A program made the translations under genes and the position numbers. This document shows positions 1-8,487 of a DNA stretch of 64,000 nt, piece by piece. Positions within the stretch are counted from its first letter, which is position 1; the number at the start of each line of letters is the position of its first letter. Origin of the DNA: Martinezella miluonensis (GTDB lineage: Bacteria; Pseudomonadota; Alphaproteobacteria; Rhizobiales; Rhizobiaceae). The notes beneath the pieces were generated by a model. The model was not told the DNA's origin. It made no database searches and was given only the letters and a program-made list of their open reading frames with translations. The DNA lies in NCBI RefSeq assembly GCF_900094545.1, contig NZ_FMAH01000021.1:39886-103885 (forward strand). Direction: 5' to 3'.

Positions 1-61
1 GGCGGAACACTCATGCCCGCAATGCGTTGGACAGTGATCACCAAAGAGGGAGTACCGTTCC

Positions 62-571
62 ATGAGGCGGACGATGATGATGGCTGCAATTCTTGCTCTA
101 GCTGCGGCCATGCCTGCGGCGGCTCAAGACCAGAGGACGGCGACCGCCGATTTCGTCGGGCTTGACGGCAAGCAGGCAGGGCGGGCGACCCTGACCGAGG
201 GCAAGTCGGGCGTGCTGATCGAGATGGAAGTCTCGGGTCTGCCGGCCAATCGCTGGGTCGCGTTTCATATCCACGAAAGCAGCCGGTGCGACCATACGCA
301 TGGCTTCGAATCCGCCGGCGGGCATTTCAATCCGACGAAGGCTGAGCACGGCTTTCTCGCCGCAAAGGGACCGCATGCGGGCGACATGCCCAACCAGTAT
401 GTCGATCAGGATGGAAAGCTGCGGGCCCAGGTATTCAACGGCTTGGTATCGCTCAACGGCAAGAACGGTATCCGTGGCCGCACGCTGATGATCCATGAAG
501 AATCGGATGATTATCGCAGCCAGCCGGTCGGCGGCGCCGGCAAGCGTCTGGCGTGTGCGGTCATCCAGTAG
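62..571 (+). CDS. sodC: Periplasmic Cu/Zn superoxide dismutase
   Basis: Dismutates superoxide to hydrogen peroxide and oxygen in the periplasm. The 169-aa product starts with a signal peptide (residues 1 to about 22, ending in AAAQ). The metal-site pattern of the family is present: HIH at 69-71, GGHFNP with H88, H96, PHAGDMPN with H105 and D108, and H145 in MIHEES. C76 and C165 can form the conserved disulfide. The C-terminal GGAGKRLAC block is typical. A GGGAG-like ribosome-binding site lies about 10 bases before the ATG. It appears to be a single-gene unit; the upstream side is cut by the window edge. Confidence 0.9.
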   Translation: MRRTMMMAAILALAAAMPAAAQDQRTATADFVGLDGKQAGRATLTEGKSGVLIEMEVSGLPANRWVAFHIHESSRCDHTHGFESAGGHFNPTKAEHGFLAAKGPHAGDMPNQYVDQDGKLRAQVFNGLVSLNGKNGIRGRTLMIHEESDDYRSQPVGGAGKRLACAVIQ

Positions 572-801
572 GCCCAACCAACAGGCGATTCGAATCCTTG
601 CGCGAGGCTGTGCCAAGTGCCGGTTGTTTCCGCGCAGTGGGCGCCCACCAGCAATGGGATTCGATGCCTGTCAATTATGGTTAATGATGAATTAACACCC
701 ATCTATCTCAGCCCGGCCAAATCGACCTATTCTCGCGGCAGATGACTAAGCGTGTCGGGGGGCAGTCGAACACGCCAATGGCGTTTGCTTAGGAGATTTG
801 G

Positions 802-1458
802 ATGAGTGGCGTTTCTTCAATTGGAAGCAGCATGACGGCTGCCTCGTACAGTCCGCTTGACAAGAACCAGGACGGCGTTGTGGATGCTCAGGAATTGCAG
901 CAGGCCGCTCAATCGGGCCTTCTGTCGGCAAGCCTTCTCAAGGATGAGGACAGTGACAGCAGCAGCGATCCAAGCGCCACGGACATTTTCTCCGGCAACC
1001 TGGCGTCGATGCTGCTGCAGATGCAGCAAGCCGGCCAATCGGGCTCTTCGACGTCGAGCAGCTCTACGGATCAGTCGCCGATGGATCAACTATTCGCCCG
1101 CCTCGATACCAATCAGGATGGCAAGATCACGCAGAGTGAGTTCGTCGCCGGACGGCCGAAGGACATGAGCGAAAGCGATGCGGAGAACCTCTTCAAGAGC
1201 ATCGATAGGCAAAACTCCGGCTCGCTGACCAAGGATCAGTTCGCGGGGGGTCTCGATGCGCTCAAATCATCGGACGCCTCTGCCGCCGACATGCTGTCTT
1301 TGGAACCATCGTCGGATAGCAGCAATGCGAATTCGGATACGGCAGCCCAGAACCAAGCGCTGGACGTTTTGCTGAGCGAAATGCAGAATCCGTCGGCCCT
1401 CTATCAGAATACCTATGGTCAGTACGACCCTGAGCAGTCGGGCGGCGTCTCCGCCTGA
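802..1458 (+). CDS. EF-hand calcium-binding domain protein
   Basis: Acidic, Ser-rich 218-aa protein with no obvious signal peptide or membrane segment. Canonical EF-hand loops are at residues 20-31 (DKNQDGVVDAQE) and 102-113 (DTNQDGKITQSE). A third, degenerate loop is at 135-146 (DRQNSGSLTKDQ). The middle (50-92) is a low-complexity Ser/Asp/Gln linker. The EF-hands suggest calcium binding; the role is unknown, and similar small EF-hand proteins are common in rhizobia. AGGAG lies 8 bases before the ATG, and a terminator follows immediately, so it is probably monocistronic. Confidence 0.85.
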   Translation: MSGVSSIGSSMTAASYSPLDKNQDGVVDAQELQQAAQSGLLSASLLKDEDSDSSSDPSATDIFSGNLASMLLQMQQAGQSGSSTSSSSTDQSPMDQLFARLDTNQDGKITQSEFVAGRPKDMSESDAENLFKSIDRQNSGSLTKDQFAGGLDALKSSDASAADMLSLEPSSDSSNANSDTAAQNQALDVLLSEMQNPSALYQNTYGQYDPEQSGGVSA

Positions 1459-1486
1459 CCCGCGGGCAACCGATTGTCGTGAAACG

Positions 1487-1521
1487 AACGGAGGCTGCAC
1501 AAACCGGCCTCCGTTTTGTTT
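1487..1521 (+). terminator. Rho-independent terminator after the EF-hand gene
   Basis: A perfect 9-bp stem, AACGGAGGC (1487-1495) with GCCTCCGTT (1507-1515), is followed by TTGTTT. It just touches the 3' end of the converging phosphatase gene. Confidence 0.8.
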
Positions 1522-2053
1522 ATGGCGTATTGCTCAGTTCTGCCAATGGCAGCACGAATGGCGCATTGCCGTCAGCATCCGCACCACGGCCGATCTCTTT
1601 GAGCGCCGCGACAAGCCGGCCATTGCGTCCAAGCATGTCATCTCCGATCGCGATCAGCCGGGTATTTGGCGTTGCGAAGGGGGAAGCCGCGCGCAGGCGG
1701 CGAACGAGGGCTAGGTCATCCTGTTCCGGATGAACGGCAAGAGCAGCGATCAGTGCTGCGGCCGGCGAGCGCGAAACCCCCATCCAGCAATGGATCAGCA
1801 GAGGCGATGTACGATCCCACTGCGTCGCAAAATTGATGATCGCGCGGACATGCGTCTCCTGGGGAGCGATGAGATCGCCGGTGCCTGCAAAGCTGATGTC
1901 GTTCATGCTGAGCAGCAGGTGCCGGTCCGCCTTGATGACGGCAGGTCGATGAAAAGCCTGCTCCTTGGCCATCAGGCTGATCATTTCGCGTGCACCATGG
2001 CGAACGGCCATCTCGGCGATGCGCGCCAGTGGCGATATCACGATATCAGTCAC
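1520..2053 (-). CDS. Protein tyrosine / dual-specificity phosphatase family protein
   Basis: A 177-aa protein with the cysteine-phosphatase signature HCWMGVSRS (CX5R; C89 and R95), followed by a helix that fits the P-loop fold. D52 in MNDIS is a candidate general acid. The GTG start at 2053 overlaps the TGA stop of the upstream HD gene (GTGA), which argues for translational coupling. It is the last gene of a ygfZ-HD-phosphatase operon. The substrate is unknown. The open frame extends upstream of the GTG, but that part lies inside the HD gene and is not expected to be translated. Confidence 0.82.
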   Translation of the reverse strand: MTDIVISPLARIAEMAVRHGAREMISLMAKEQAFHRPAVIKADRHLLLSMNDISFAGTGDLIAPQETHVRAIINFATQWDRTSPLLIHCWMGVSRSPAAALIAALAVHPEQDDLALVRRLRAASPFATPNTRLIAIGDDMLGRNGRLVAALKEIGRGADADGNAPFVLPLAELSNTP

Positions 2054-2667
2054 GCACCGACCCTCATTGCCGCACGCTCGGCCTCGATCTCCTCGAAGCG
2101 CTGTAGGAACAATCGCTGCGCCTCGACCGCCGGCACGGGATCGATCGGCAGCATCTCCCGGGTGATGTCGCGGGGCTGGCCGAAGAATTTGCGTCCTTCT
2201 TCCGGCGTGAAGCCGGCAAGCAACGTCGCCTCGAAATAGGCAGAGACCGTATCTGCCTTCTTGATCCTGTCCTTTAATTGCGGCGCGCAATGCGGCGGCA
2301 GGGCAAAGCGACGATAGATCGCTGCTTCGAGCCGCTTCTCCACCTCTTTATAGCCACCACCGACGACGGACTTGAACGGCGAAATCATGTCGCCGATCAC
2401 ATATTCCGGCGCATCATGCAGCAGCGCGGCGAGCCACTCATCCGGGCTGGACGGATTGAGATGGCGAAAGATAGCCTCCACGACAAGGCTATGCTGCGCG
2501 ACGGAGAAGGCGTGATCGCCCGAGGTTTGACCATTCCAGCGCGCGACGCGGGCAAGCCCGTGCGCGATGTCGCCGATCTCGACGTCGAGCGGCGATGGGT
2601 CCAGCAGATCGAGCCTGCGCCCGGACAACATGCGCTGCCAGGCGCGCGGCGTCTTGGCCGAGTTCAT
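2050..2667 (-). CDS. HD-domain phosphohydrolase (YfbR-like)
   Basis: A 205-aa HD-superfamily metal-dependent phosphohydrolase. H52 and H59 in the first helices, the HD pair at 84-85 (LLHDAPEY) and a later Asp in KKADTVSAY give the H...HD...D metal-site pattern. The relatives I recall act on nucleotides (YfbR 5'-nucleotidases), but the substrate here cannot be read from the sequence. The ATG overlaps the ygfZ stop (ATGA) and its own stop overlaps the next start (GTGA), so the three genes are co-translated. Confidence 0.85.
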   Translation of the reverse strand: MNSAKTPRAWQRMLSGRRLDLLDPSPLDVEIGDIAHGLARVARWNGQTSGDHAFSVAQHSLVVEAIFRHLNPSSPDEWLAALLHDAPEYVIGDMISPFKSVVGGGYKEVEKRLEAAIYRRFALPPHCAPQLKDRIKKADTVSAYFEATLLAGFTPEEGRKFFGQPRDITREMLPIDPVPAVEAQRLFLQRFEEIEAERAAMRVGA

Positions 2668-3503
2668 GCCGAAGCCTCATCGGCGGGGGCGGGGAAGGTG
2701 AGGCCGGACCATGCGGGCAGCGACACCGAGACCTCGACCCCGCCAGCCAGGATCGGCGTTCCCGTCGCAATGGCTTCGCCTGCGCGATCGATACGGATAA
2801 CGGCAAGGCCCTTGCGGCCGGCGGTCGATCCCAGCGACCCCATCGGCTTGCCGCCGGCGGTCAGCTCGGTCCCGGAAACGGGCAGATCCGCGGTGCCATC
2901 GACGATGACGACGCGCCTGCGCGCCGTGCCGCGATGATGCATGCGGGAAACCACTTCCTGGCCGATATAGCAGCCCTTGCGGAAGCCCAGCCCGCCGTTG
3001 AGATCCATCATCACATCATGCGGAAATGCATCCTGCAGCACGAAATCGCGGCCGGAAATGGCGACGCCGTTGGCAATACGCAGTTCGTCGTAAAGCGCTT
3101 CTGCATCTTGACCATGTTGGCCAGGCGTGCGCGTCAGCGCGATGTCGGCCTTGAGGAAACGGCTGTCGCGTGGGCCTTCGCCCACTTCGTCGGCCCATGC
3201 CACCGTAACGCCCTGAACATCCTCGACGCTAAAGTCGACCTTGGCGCGCAGCCGATACATGGTCAGGCGCTTCAACAGGCCATCTTGCAGTGTCGCATCG
3301 GTCTCGATCAGAAAGCCCGGGTCGTCTCGCCGGATCATGAAGTCAAACAGGATCTTGCCCTGCGGCGTCAGCAATGCACCGGGGCGCACTTGGTCCGTCT
3401 CGAGCGAGACGAGGTCGGTGGTGATAAGATTGTGCAGAAACGCCTCCGCTTCCGCGCCGGCAATGCGGATGAAGGAGCGATTTTTCAGGAATACGGCTGG
3501 CAT
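2664..3503 (-). CDS. ygfZ: Folate-binding YgfZ/GcvT-domain protein
   Basis: A 279-aa member of the YgfZ/Iba57 family, tetrahydrofolate-binding proteins that help assemble or repair certain Fe-S clusters. The diagnostic motif KGCYIGQE is at residues 176-183 with the conserved Cys. The N-terminal GcvT-like fold (FLHNLITTDL, TPQGKILFDF) is also present. It is the first gene of a three-gene operon with HD and phosphatase genes, joined by an ATGA overlap. A RIME-like repeat lies directly upstream of its start. Confidence 0.9.
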   Translation of the reverse strand: MPAVFLKNRSFIRIAGAEAEAFLHNLITTDLVSLETDQVRPGALLTPQGKILFDFMIRRDDPGFLIETDATLQDGLLKRLTMYRLRAKVDFSVEDVQGVTVAWADEVGEGPRDSRFLKADIALTRTPGQHGQDAEALYDELRIANGVAISGRDFVLQDAFPHDVMMDLNGGLGFRKGCYIGQEVVSRMHHRGTARRRVVIVDGTADLPVSGTELTAGGKPMGSLGSTAGRKGLAVIRIDRAGEAIATGTPILAGGVEVSVSLPAWSGLTFPAPADEASA

Positions 3504-3524
3504 GTTGGATCCGCTGATTTGGCT

Positions 3525-3627
3525 TAAAGCGCGCCGCGATCTTCCAGATTCGCTACGTGCGCTTTAAGCTCTTGATTTTGCGCATGTCGTTGCCGCAAAA
3601 CCGCTGCGCACTTTTGCGCGACATGCT
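3525..3627 (-). repeat. RIME-like intergenic repeat, copy A
   Basis: About 103 bp. Read on the minus strand it opens with GCATGTCGCGCAAAAGTG and ends with GATCGCGGCGCGCTTTA. It aligns over its full length with copies at 15225-15326 and 56931-57036. Each half can fold into a hairpin, as in the Rhizobium-specific intergenic mosaic elements. Confidence 0.75.
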
Positions 3628-3680
3628 TCATCATCAAGAGGTAGGGCCTGCGGCGCAGAACCGCAAGTTCCCCGGCTGGA

Positions 3681-4439
3681 TCATTCGCCCGAGGTAAAGA
3701 ATTTCCATCGGCCGTCCGGTGTGATGCCGACGCGATAAAAATTATAGCCGCCAAATTCCAGCATGTCGGCATAATCGCCCGCCGTCACGATGCGCATCAG
3801 GTCGACCTTCTCCGGCGTGGAGAGCGTCTTGATGTCCTTCTGGGCGAAATAGGGCCAGACATACATTTCGTCTGGCGTGCCCTGGCCGACATGGGCAAAG
3901 CCCGTCGACATGATATCGAGCAGGATGGACAGGATTTCGATGCCGTCCGGATCGCCCGAGAGATCATGGAGGGTCTTGATCGGATCCTCACCGGGGTCGT
4001 CGGCGGTGACCTGAGTCTGCTTCAGGCCGGCACCGACGTTCATCAGCGGACGTAGGCGCTCGAGATCGCCCGAAGCCGCAGCCTCGACGATCGCCGCGCG
4101 GAGCTTCTTGACCGGCTCCGGCGCCTTGTCGATGTCGAAGAGGAATTCGACCGATTTGTTTGCACTCGACGCATCGCCACCGTTCTGGCTGGCTTGCTTG
4201 TTGATCAGCGGATCCGGCATCGGCAGCGCGTTGTTGGCAGGCGCTTCCAGCGCCTGCTCGACAGGCTTGGCGTTCTTTTGCTGGCCGGATGTACCGGCGG
4301 CGCCCGGCAGCTGCGCCGGAGGATTGAGCTCGGAGAAGGCGAGGGCTGGCAGCGGCAAGGCGGTGCCGCTCAAAAGCAGAGCTGCAGCGGCAAGCGAGGC
4401 AATGGAACAGCGGAACTCATTGCCTGGGAAGATACGCAT
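3681..4439 (-). CDS. Conserved exported rhizobial protein of unknown function
   Basis: A 252-aa protein with a signal peptide: a basic N-terminus (MRIFPGNEF), then a hydrophobic stretch to about residue 35 ending in ALAFS. The mature part has a Pro/Gln/Ala-rich low-complexity segment and then a globular C-terminal region containing a DEMYVWPYF motif. I do not recognise a catalytic domain; the C-terminal region recurs in rhizobial hypothetical proteins. The start was set at 4439 because the longer frame upstream lacks a signal sequence and overlaps the neighbouring small gene. Confidence 0.7.
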   Translation of the reverse strand: MRIFPGNEFRCSIASLAAAALLLSGTALPLPALAFSELNPPAQLPGAAGTSGQQKNAKPVEQALEAPANNALPMPDPLINKQASQNGGDASSANKSVEFLFDIDKAPEPVKKLRAAIVEAAASGDLERLRPLMNVGAGLKQTQVTADDPGEDPIKTLHDLSGDPDGIEILSILLDIMSTGFAHVGQGTPDEMYVWPYFAQKDIKTLSTPEKVDLMRIVTAGDYADMLEFGGYNFYRVGITPDGRWKFFTSGE

Positions 4440-4455
4440 GAGCAATCTCTGTTTT

Positions 4456-4713
4456 CTATTGCAGGGTTCGGGTCGGAGAAAACTCGCCGGCGAGCATGCG
4501 TTCGCGAAGCGATTCAAGCAAGGCTTCCGCTCCCTGTTCGCCTCGATTGCGAATCGTCTCGCGAATCGCGTGAGCAATCGCAGCATCGGCAATGATTTCG
4601 GGCTCGATACCATCAGCCATGCCGTCGGCCCAAGCTTCGTTCTGGTATTCCAGCGCTGCCTGCATCTTTTCATGGACGATCATGTCGTCGATTTCATTCA
4701 GGCTGGTTTCCAT
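4456..4713 (-). CDS. Small conserved acidic protein
   Basis: An 85-aa Glu/Ala-rich helical protein (METSLNEIDD at the start, AGEFSPTRTLQ at the end) with no signal peptide. GAGG 8-9 bases upstream favours the ATG at 4713. An in-frame ATG at 4737 would add eight residues (MNVSRKEA) but has poor spacing. The function is unknown. It lies 16 bp upstream of the exported protein on the same strand and probably shares its transcript. Confidence 0.65.
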   Translation of the reverse strand: METSLNEIDDMIVHEKMQAALEYQNEAWADGMADGIEPEIIADAAIAHAIRETIRNRGEQGAEALLESLRERMLAGEFSPTRTLQ

Positions 4714-4817
4714 TGCTTCTTTCCTCGAGACGTTCATGTCCTTACCACTTGCTTAACAACTTTATCAGCCTTTTCCTAAAACGACACGGCTCGGTACGAA
4801 AAGGGGTTAATAAACCG

Positions 4818-5252
4818 TTAATTTCCAAAGCGCGCGGTGATTTCTGTAGCCAGTGTTGCACCTTCGTTACGGTATCGCTCTTCGGCGACGAGAGCCTGAC
4901 GCGTGCAATTTGCATAAACCGACGCAAACGACCTATACCCACGGTTGAACGCGGCGGTCAGCTTCTCCTTGCGCTTCGGCTCGCCCTTCGTCTCGGTGTC
5001 GAGCAATTGCTGCATATCGCCGCGCCATCCGTCCTCCCGCGCCGGGCTGCAGAGATTGCGCAGATAATCGATCGAGCCCAGAATTTCGGCGAGGCGTGAA
5101 AGCCTCTCATCATAAGGCGTCGGTCGTTCGGCGTCCGTGGTGCTGGGCGTCTGTACTTGCACTGTGGTCGCAGCCGGCTGTGCGACCGCCGGAAAAGCGG
5201 TGGCCAGCGCGATGCAAGTCAGAAGCGGTCGGCCTAGGTGGTTATGAATCAT
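4818..5252 (-). CDS. TIGR02301-type exported protein
   Basis: A 144-aa exported protein. Residues 1 to about 22 (MIHNHLGRPLLTCIALATAF) look like a signal peptide ending near AVAQ. The mature domain carries the pattern LAEILGSIDYLRNLC and a second Cys in YANCTRQAL, probably a disulfide pair. This matches my memory of the rhizobial TIGR02301 family, whose function is unknown. The start at 5252 places the signal sequence at the N-terminus; the longer open frame upstream is not credible. Confidence 0.72.
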   Translation of the reverse strand: MIHNHLGRPLLTCIALATAFPAVAQPAATTVQVQTPSTTDAERPTPYDERLSRLAEILGSIDYLRNLCSPAREDGWRGDMQQLLDTETKGEPKRKEKLTAAFNRGYRSFASVYANCTRQALVAEERYRNEGATLATEITARFGN

Positions 5253-5353
5253 GTAACCATGTTGACCGGACAAGCATGACGGGAACAAGGCACCAGGCCT
5301 GCTTTTCACCTCGTTATTGTCCGGTATCGTTAATATGGCCGCCCGGCCGCCGT

Positions 5354-5767
5354 TCAGGCGGCGGCAATTCTCTCCACGCATTCGAGTACGCTGGCTGGCA
5401 CGGGCAGGGCGCGAATCTCCTCCAGCGAATACCAGCCGATCTCGGCGGCATCGTCGGCCGCCACCGCGACAGCGTCCCTTTCGGCGTCGACCAGGAAGAC
5501 CGAGAGCAGGAAATGGCTCGTGAGTGTTCCATCTGCTGCATGGGACCGCAAATCATAGGTCTCGAACAGGCGCGGATTGCGCGCCCTTATGCCGGTTTCT
5601 TCCTCGAATTCTCGAAGTGCCGCTTCCGCAGGCGTTTCGCCCGCTTCCGCCCTGCCGCCCGGAAAAGCATACATGTCGGCCGATGGCGGATTGCTGCGCA
5701 AGACCAATAGAAAGCGGCCATCGCGTTCGAGAATGGCGGAGGAGGCGGGGCGGGGAATGGAATTCAT
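5354..5767 (-). CDS. Nudix hydrolase
   Basis: A 137-aa Nudix pyrophosphohydrolase that cleaves a nucleoside diphosphate linked to another group. The Nudix box at residues 38-60 has the GX5EX7REXXEEXGX pattern (GRAEAGE, REFEEETGI). The N-terminal PRPASSAILER stretch is typical of ADP-ribose/8-oxo-dGTP-type members, but the substrate cannot be told. An in-frame ATG at 5827 would add 20 residues; 5767 gives the usual family length. Confidence 0.85.
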   Translation of the reverse strand: MNSIPRPASSAILERDGRFLLVLRSNPPSADMYAFPGGRAEAGETPAEAALREFEEETGIRARNPRLFETYDLRSHAADGTLTSHFLLSVFLVDAERDAVAVAADDAAEIGWYSLEEIRALPVPASVLECVERIAAA

Positions 5768-5927
5768 CGGTCGTTTCGCATTCGCATGATGAGACTGGAA
5801 GGTAATGACATGAAGCCATCGGTTCACGATCTCTACAGGAAACGACCCTTGCTGTCCTCCGGGAAAGCCCCTTAACTCGCTGCCGACGGAACGGCGATTC
5901 GTATGCGCCGAATGGGCGGGCGCCTGG

Positions 5928-6248
5928 ATGATCTACGGACTATATGCTCTTGCGGCCCTGGCCGAAATTGCCGGCTGCTTCGCCTTCTGGGCCTGGCTCC
6001 GACTGGCAAAGCCGATCTGGTGGCTGGCGCCCGGCCTGATCTCACTGGCGCTCTTTGCATGGCTGCTGGCACTGGTGCCGAGCGAGGCGGCCGGGCGCAC
6101 GTTTGCTGCCTATGGCGGCGTCTATATCGTTGCCTCGATCCTCTGGCTCTGGCTGGCGGAAGGGCGATTGCCGGATCGTTGGGATATCTCCGGCGCCGCC
6201 ATCTGCCTGGTTGGAGCGGCCGTCATTCTCTTTGGCCCACGCGGCTGA
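5928..6248 (+). CDS. YnfA (UPF0060) family membrane protein
   Basis: A 106-aa inner-membrane protein with four hydrophobic helices. The landmarks of the family are all here: the N-terminal [12 protein letters not shown], the central [15 protein letters not shown] and the C-terminal [12 protein letters not shown]. The family resembles small multidrug-resistance proteins, but its role is not settled. It is 43 bp upstream of the SRAP gene on the same strand and may share its promoter. Confidence 0.88.
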   Translation: MIYGLYALAALAEIAGCFAFWAWLRLAKPIWWLAPGLISLALFAWLLALVPSEAAGRTFAAYGGVYIVASILWLWLAEGRLPDRWDISGAAICLVGAAVILFGPRG

Positions 6249-6291
6249 GCTTCCGCTTGACCCGGCGCTTTACCGGTGCAAAACAAGCCCC

Positions 6292-7056
6292 ATGTGTGGA
6301 CGCTTTGCTCTGACATCGACGGCGGACTATGTGGGAGAAGCACTCGGCGTCCTGCTGCGTGACGGCTTTCCCGCGCGCTATAATATCGCACCGACGCAGC
6401 CGATCCTTGTTGTCATATCCGGCGACCGGCAGCAGCCCGGCAGTAACCTGCCGGATCGCCGCGCCCTTCTGGTGCGTTGGGGCTTCACGCCGTCCTGGGT
6501 GAAGGATCCGAAGGAGTTTCCGCTTCTGATCAATGCGCGTGCCGAAACGGCGATCGGCAAGGCGTCCTTCCGCGCCGCCATGCGCCACCGCCGCATTCTT
6601 ATTCCGGCATCAGGCTTTTACGAATGGCACAGGCCATCGAAAGAAAGCGGCGAGAAGCCGCAGGCCTATTGGATCCGTCCGCGTCGAGGCGGCGTCATCG
6701 CCTTTGCCGGACTGATGGAGACCTGGTCGTCGGCAGACGGTTCTGAAGTCGATACGGGGGCGATCCTGACGACTGCGGCAAATAGCGCGATCCGATCCAT
6801 TCACGATCGCATGCCAGTCGTCATCCAGCCGGAAGATTTTGCGCGCTGGCTCGATTGCAAGACCCAGGAGCCGCGCGAGGTCCTCGATCTGATGGCACCG
6901 GTACAGGAAGATTTTTTCGAGGCGATCCCGGTCTCGGATCGCGTTAACAAGGTCGCTAACATGGGGCCGGATCTGCAGACACCGGTAGCGATCGAGCCTC
7001 TCAGGAAACCGTCGAAGAAAGCAGAACCAGACGACGGCCAGCTAAGCCTTCTCTGA
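6292..7056 (+). CDS. SRAP-family abasic-site DNA-protein crosslinking protein (YedK/HMCES-like)
   Basis: A 254-aa SOS-response-associated peptidase family protein. Cys2, exposed after removal of Met1 (MCGRF), is the residue that forms a thiazolidine crosslink with abasic sites in single-stranded DNA. Other signature blocks are NIAPTQ, NARAET with the catalytic Glu, SGFYEW, and HDRMPVV with the active-site His. The start at 6292 is required to expose Cys2, so the longer open frame upstream is rejected. Confidence 0.92.
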   Translation: MCGRFALTSTADYVGEALGVLLRDGFPARYNIAPTQPILVVISGDRQQPGSNLPDRRALLVRWGFTPSWVKDPKEFPLLINARAETAIGKASFRAAMRHRRILIPASGFYEWHRPSKESGEKPQAYWIRPRRGGVIAFAGLMETWSSADGSEVDTGAILTTAANSAIRSIHDRMPVVIQPEDFARWLDCKTQEPREVLDLMAPVQEDFFEAIPVSDRVNKVANMGPDLQTPVAIEPLRKPSKKAEPDDGQLSLL

Positions 7057-7134
7057 GCAACCGCCATCCGGCGGCCGGCATCGATGCGATTGTGGGCGCC
7101 TCAGCTGCCGTACAGCCGGCCAGCGCCCTCGGAT

Positions 7135-7278
7135 TTAGGCGAGTTTCTTCTTGAGCGGCGGCTTGGACTTCAGCATCAGATGAGCCGCCAGAACGGCTTT
7201 CAGGCCCAGAGGGCGATAGTGTTTGCTGGGGTCGATTTTTGCCTGCGGTTGTGCCGCCGTTTCTTTCTTCTGCGTCAT
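7135..7278 (-). CDS. 47-aa basic protein of unknown function
   Basis: A short frame too small for standard scans: MTQKKETAAQ, then an IDPSKHYRPLGLKAVLAAHL core, then a Lys/Pro-rich tail ending PPLKKKLA. It has a strong ribosome-binding site (GAGGAG, 7 bases before the ATG), a clean stop and a rather hydrophobic middle of about 12 residues flanked by basic ends. The leader has three inverted repeats. I do not recognise a family. The reading frame and start signal make it likely to be translated. Confidence 0.62.
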   Translation of the reverse strand: MTQKKETAAQPQAKIDPSKHYRPLGLKAVLAAHLMLKSKPPLKKKLA

Positions 7279-7294
7279 GATTTACTCCTCACCA

Positions 7295-7359
7295 TGCTCC
7301 TGCGGGAGCACTTTTCGATTCACTGTCGAACAGTGCTTTTTGTCGTAAATCATGACAAA
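7295..7359 (-). promoter_or_regulatory. Structured leader / operator region of the 47-aa gene
   Basis: Three inverted repeats stand in a row. TGCTCC-TGCG-GGAGCA (7295-7310) sits immediately upstream of the ribosome-binding site. CACTGT-CGA-ACAGTG is at 7321-7335, and TTTGTC (7339-7344) pairs with GACAAA (7354-7359). They could form leader hairpins or serve as operators. On the + strand the middle hairpin is followed by CTTTTT, but no + gene ends here. Confidence 0.45.
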
Positions 7360-7606
7360 TCGAAGGCGTTTTCCAATCAGCTTTTGTAAACAACGACCAT
7401 ATTTCGAGAGATTAGCACCGAAACCTCGTGTAGAATACGCACTGCCGCAACGTTTGAATCTGCTAAAAAATCCGGGCGGAAGCGGCTTGTCATTCGGCCG
7501 ACAGCTCATCGTCATGTCCCTAATTGATAAGGGAGACTTACAGACTTGCGGTTGCAGCGGGACGATGCAGCCGGGAGCCTGTCGAATAGCACGAGATAAG
7601 CCGGCC
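7360..7606. other. Intergenic region between the 47-aa gene and pssA
   Basis: I see no convincing gene here. It presumably holds the promoter of the minus-strand 47-aa gene and the 3' end of the pssA transcript. No tRNA or repeat was recognised. Confidence 0.4.
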
Positions 7607-8467
7607 TTAGATGTGCCGACCGATGTCGTCGTTGGAATCGTCGACATTGGGGTCGGCAGGGCCGTTGATGGTGTAGGTGCCATATTTCTTCGCCCAGGAG
7701 CGTGCGCCGAACGGCAGGGACAAAAGATAGGCGGCGACGGTCACGACCATGACATGCCAGGTGTAGCTCATCAGCAGCGCGACATAGACGACGACGCCAA
7801 GCATGATGGGCAGAACCAGGTCGCGCCGTACACCGTTGCCTTCCGATTTGCCGGACCAGACGGGGAGGCGGCTCACCAGCAGAAAGCCGATAAGAACCGT
7901 GTAGGCGGCACCCCAATAGGCGAAGGTGCGGTCCGGCGTCAGCCCGAGAAAGCCGAGATAGACCGGCAGCAGCACCAGCATGGCACCGGCTGGCGCCGGC
8001 ACGCCGACGAAATATTCCGACTGCCAGGAAGCCTTGTGCTCCCGCTCGGCCATGACGTTGAAGCGGGCGAGCCGCAGGCCAGCCGCGATCGTGTAGATCA
8101 ATGCGGCAATCCATCCGAGCGAGCGGGCCTGGTCGAGCAGGAAGACGTAGACCACCAGCGCCGGAGCGACACCGAAATTGACGATATCGGCGAGCGAATC
8201 CATCTGCGCGCCGAATTTCGAGGTGGCCTTCATCAGCCGCGCGACGCGCCCGTCGATGCCGTCGAGGAAGGCTGCGACGAGCACGGCCGCGACGGCAAGC
8301 TCGTAGCGGCTTTCGAAAGCGAGGCGAATACCCGTCAATCCCGCGCAGATCGCCAGCACGGTGATCATGTTCGGCACGATCAGCCGCAGCGGGATTTCCC
8401 GGAGGCGCGGCCCGCGCGCTTCGTCATTGGGTCCATGCGGCTCGAAAGGCGGAAAAGGCGTCTTCAT
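7607..8467 (-). CDS. pssA: CDP-diacylglycerol-serine O-phosphatidyltransferase
   Basis: Makes phosphatidylserine from CDP-diacylglycerol and serine in the inner membrane, the first step to phosphatidylethanolamine. The 286-aa integral membrane protein has the CDP-alcohol phosphotransferase signature at residues 69-94: D-x2-D-G-x2-A-R-x8-G-x3-D-x3-D. About eight hydrophobic helices follow. It starts 20 bp after the psd stop, so psd and pssA form an operon covering two consecutive reactions. This is the type II PssA found in rhizobia, not the peripheral E. coli type. Confidence 0.93.
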   Translation of the reverse strand: MKTPFPPFEPHGPNDEARGPRLREIPLRLIVPNMITVLAICAGLTGIRLAFESRYELAVAAVLVAAFLDGIDGRVARLMKATSKFGAQMDSLADIVNFGVAPALVVYVFLLDQARSLGWIAALIYTIAAGLRLARFNVMAEREHKASWQSEYFVGVPAPAGAMLVLLPVYLGFLGLTPDRTFAYWGAAYTVLIGFLLVSRLPVWSGKSEGNGVRRDLVLPIMLGVVVYVALLMSYTWHVMVVTVAAYLLSLPFGARSWAKKYGTYTINGPADPNVDDSNDDIGRHI

Positions 8468-8487
8468 CTCGCTCGTGTTCCTAGGGG

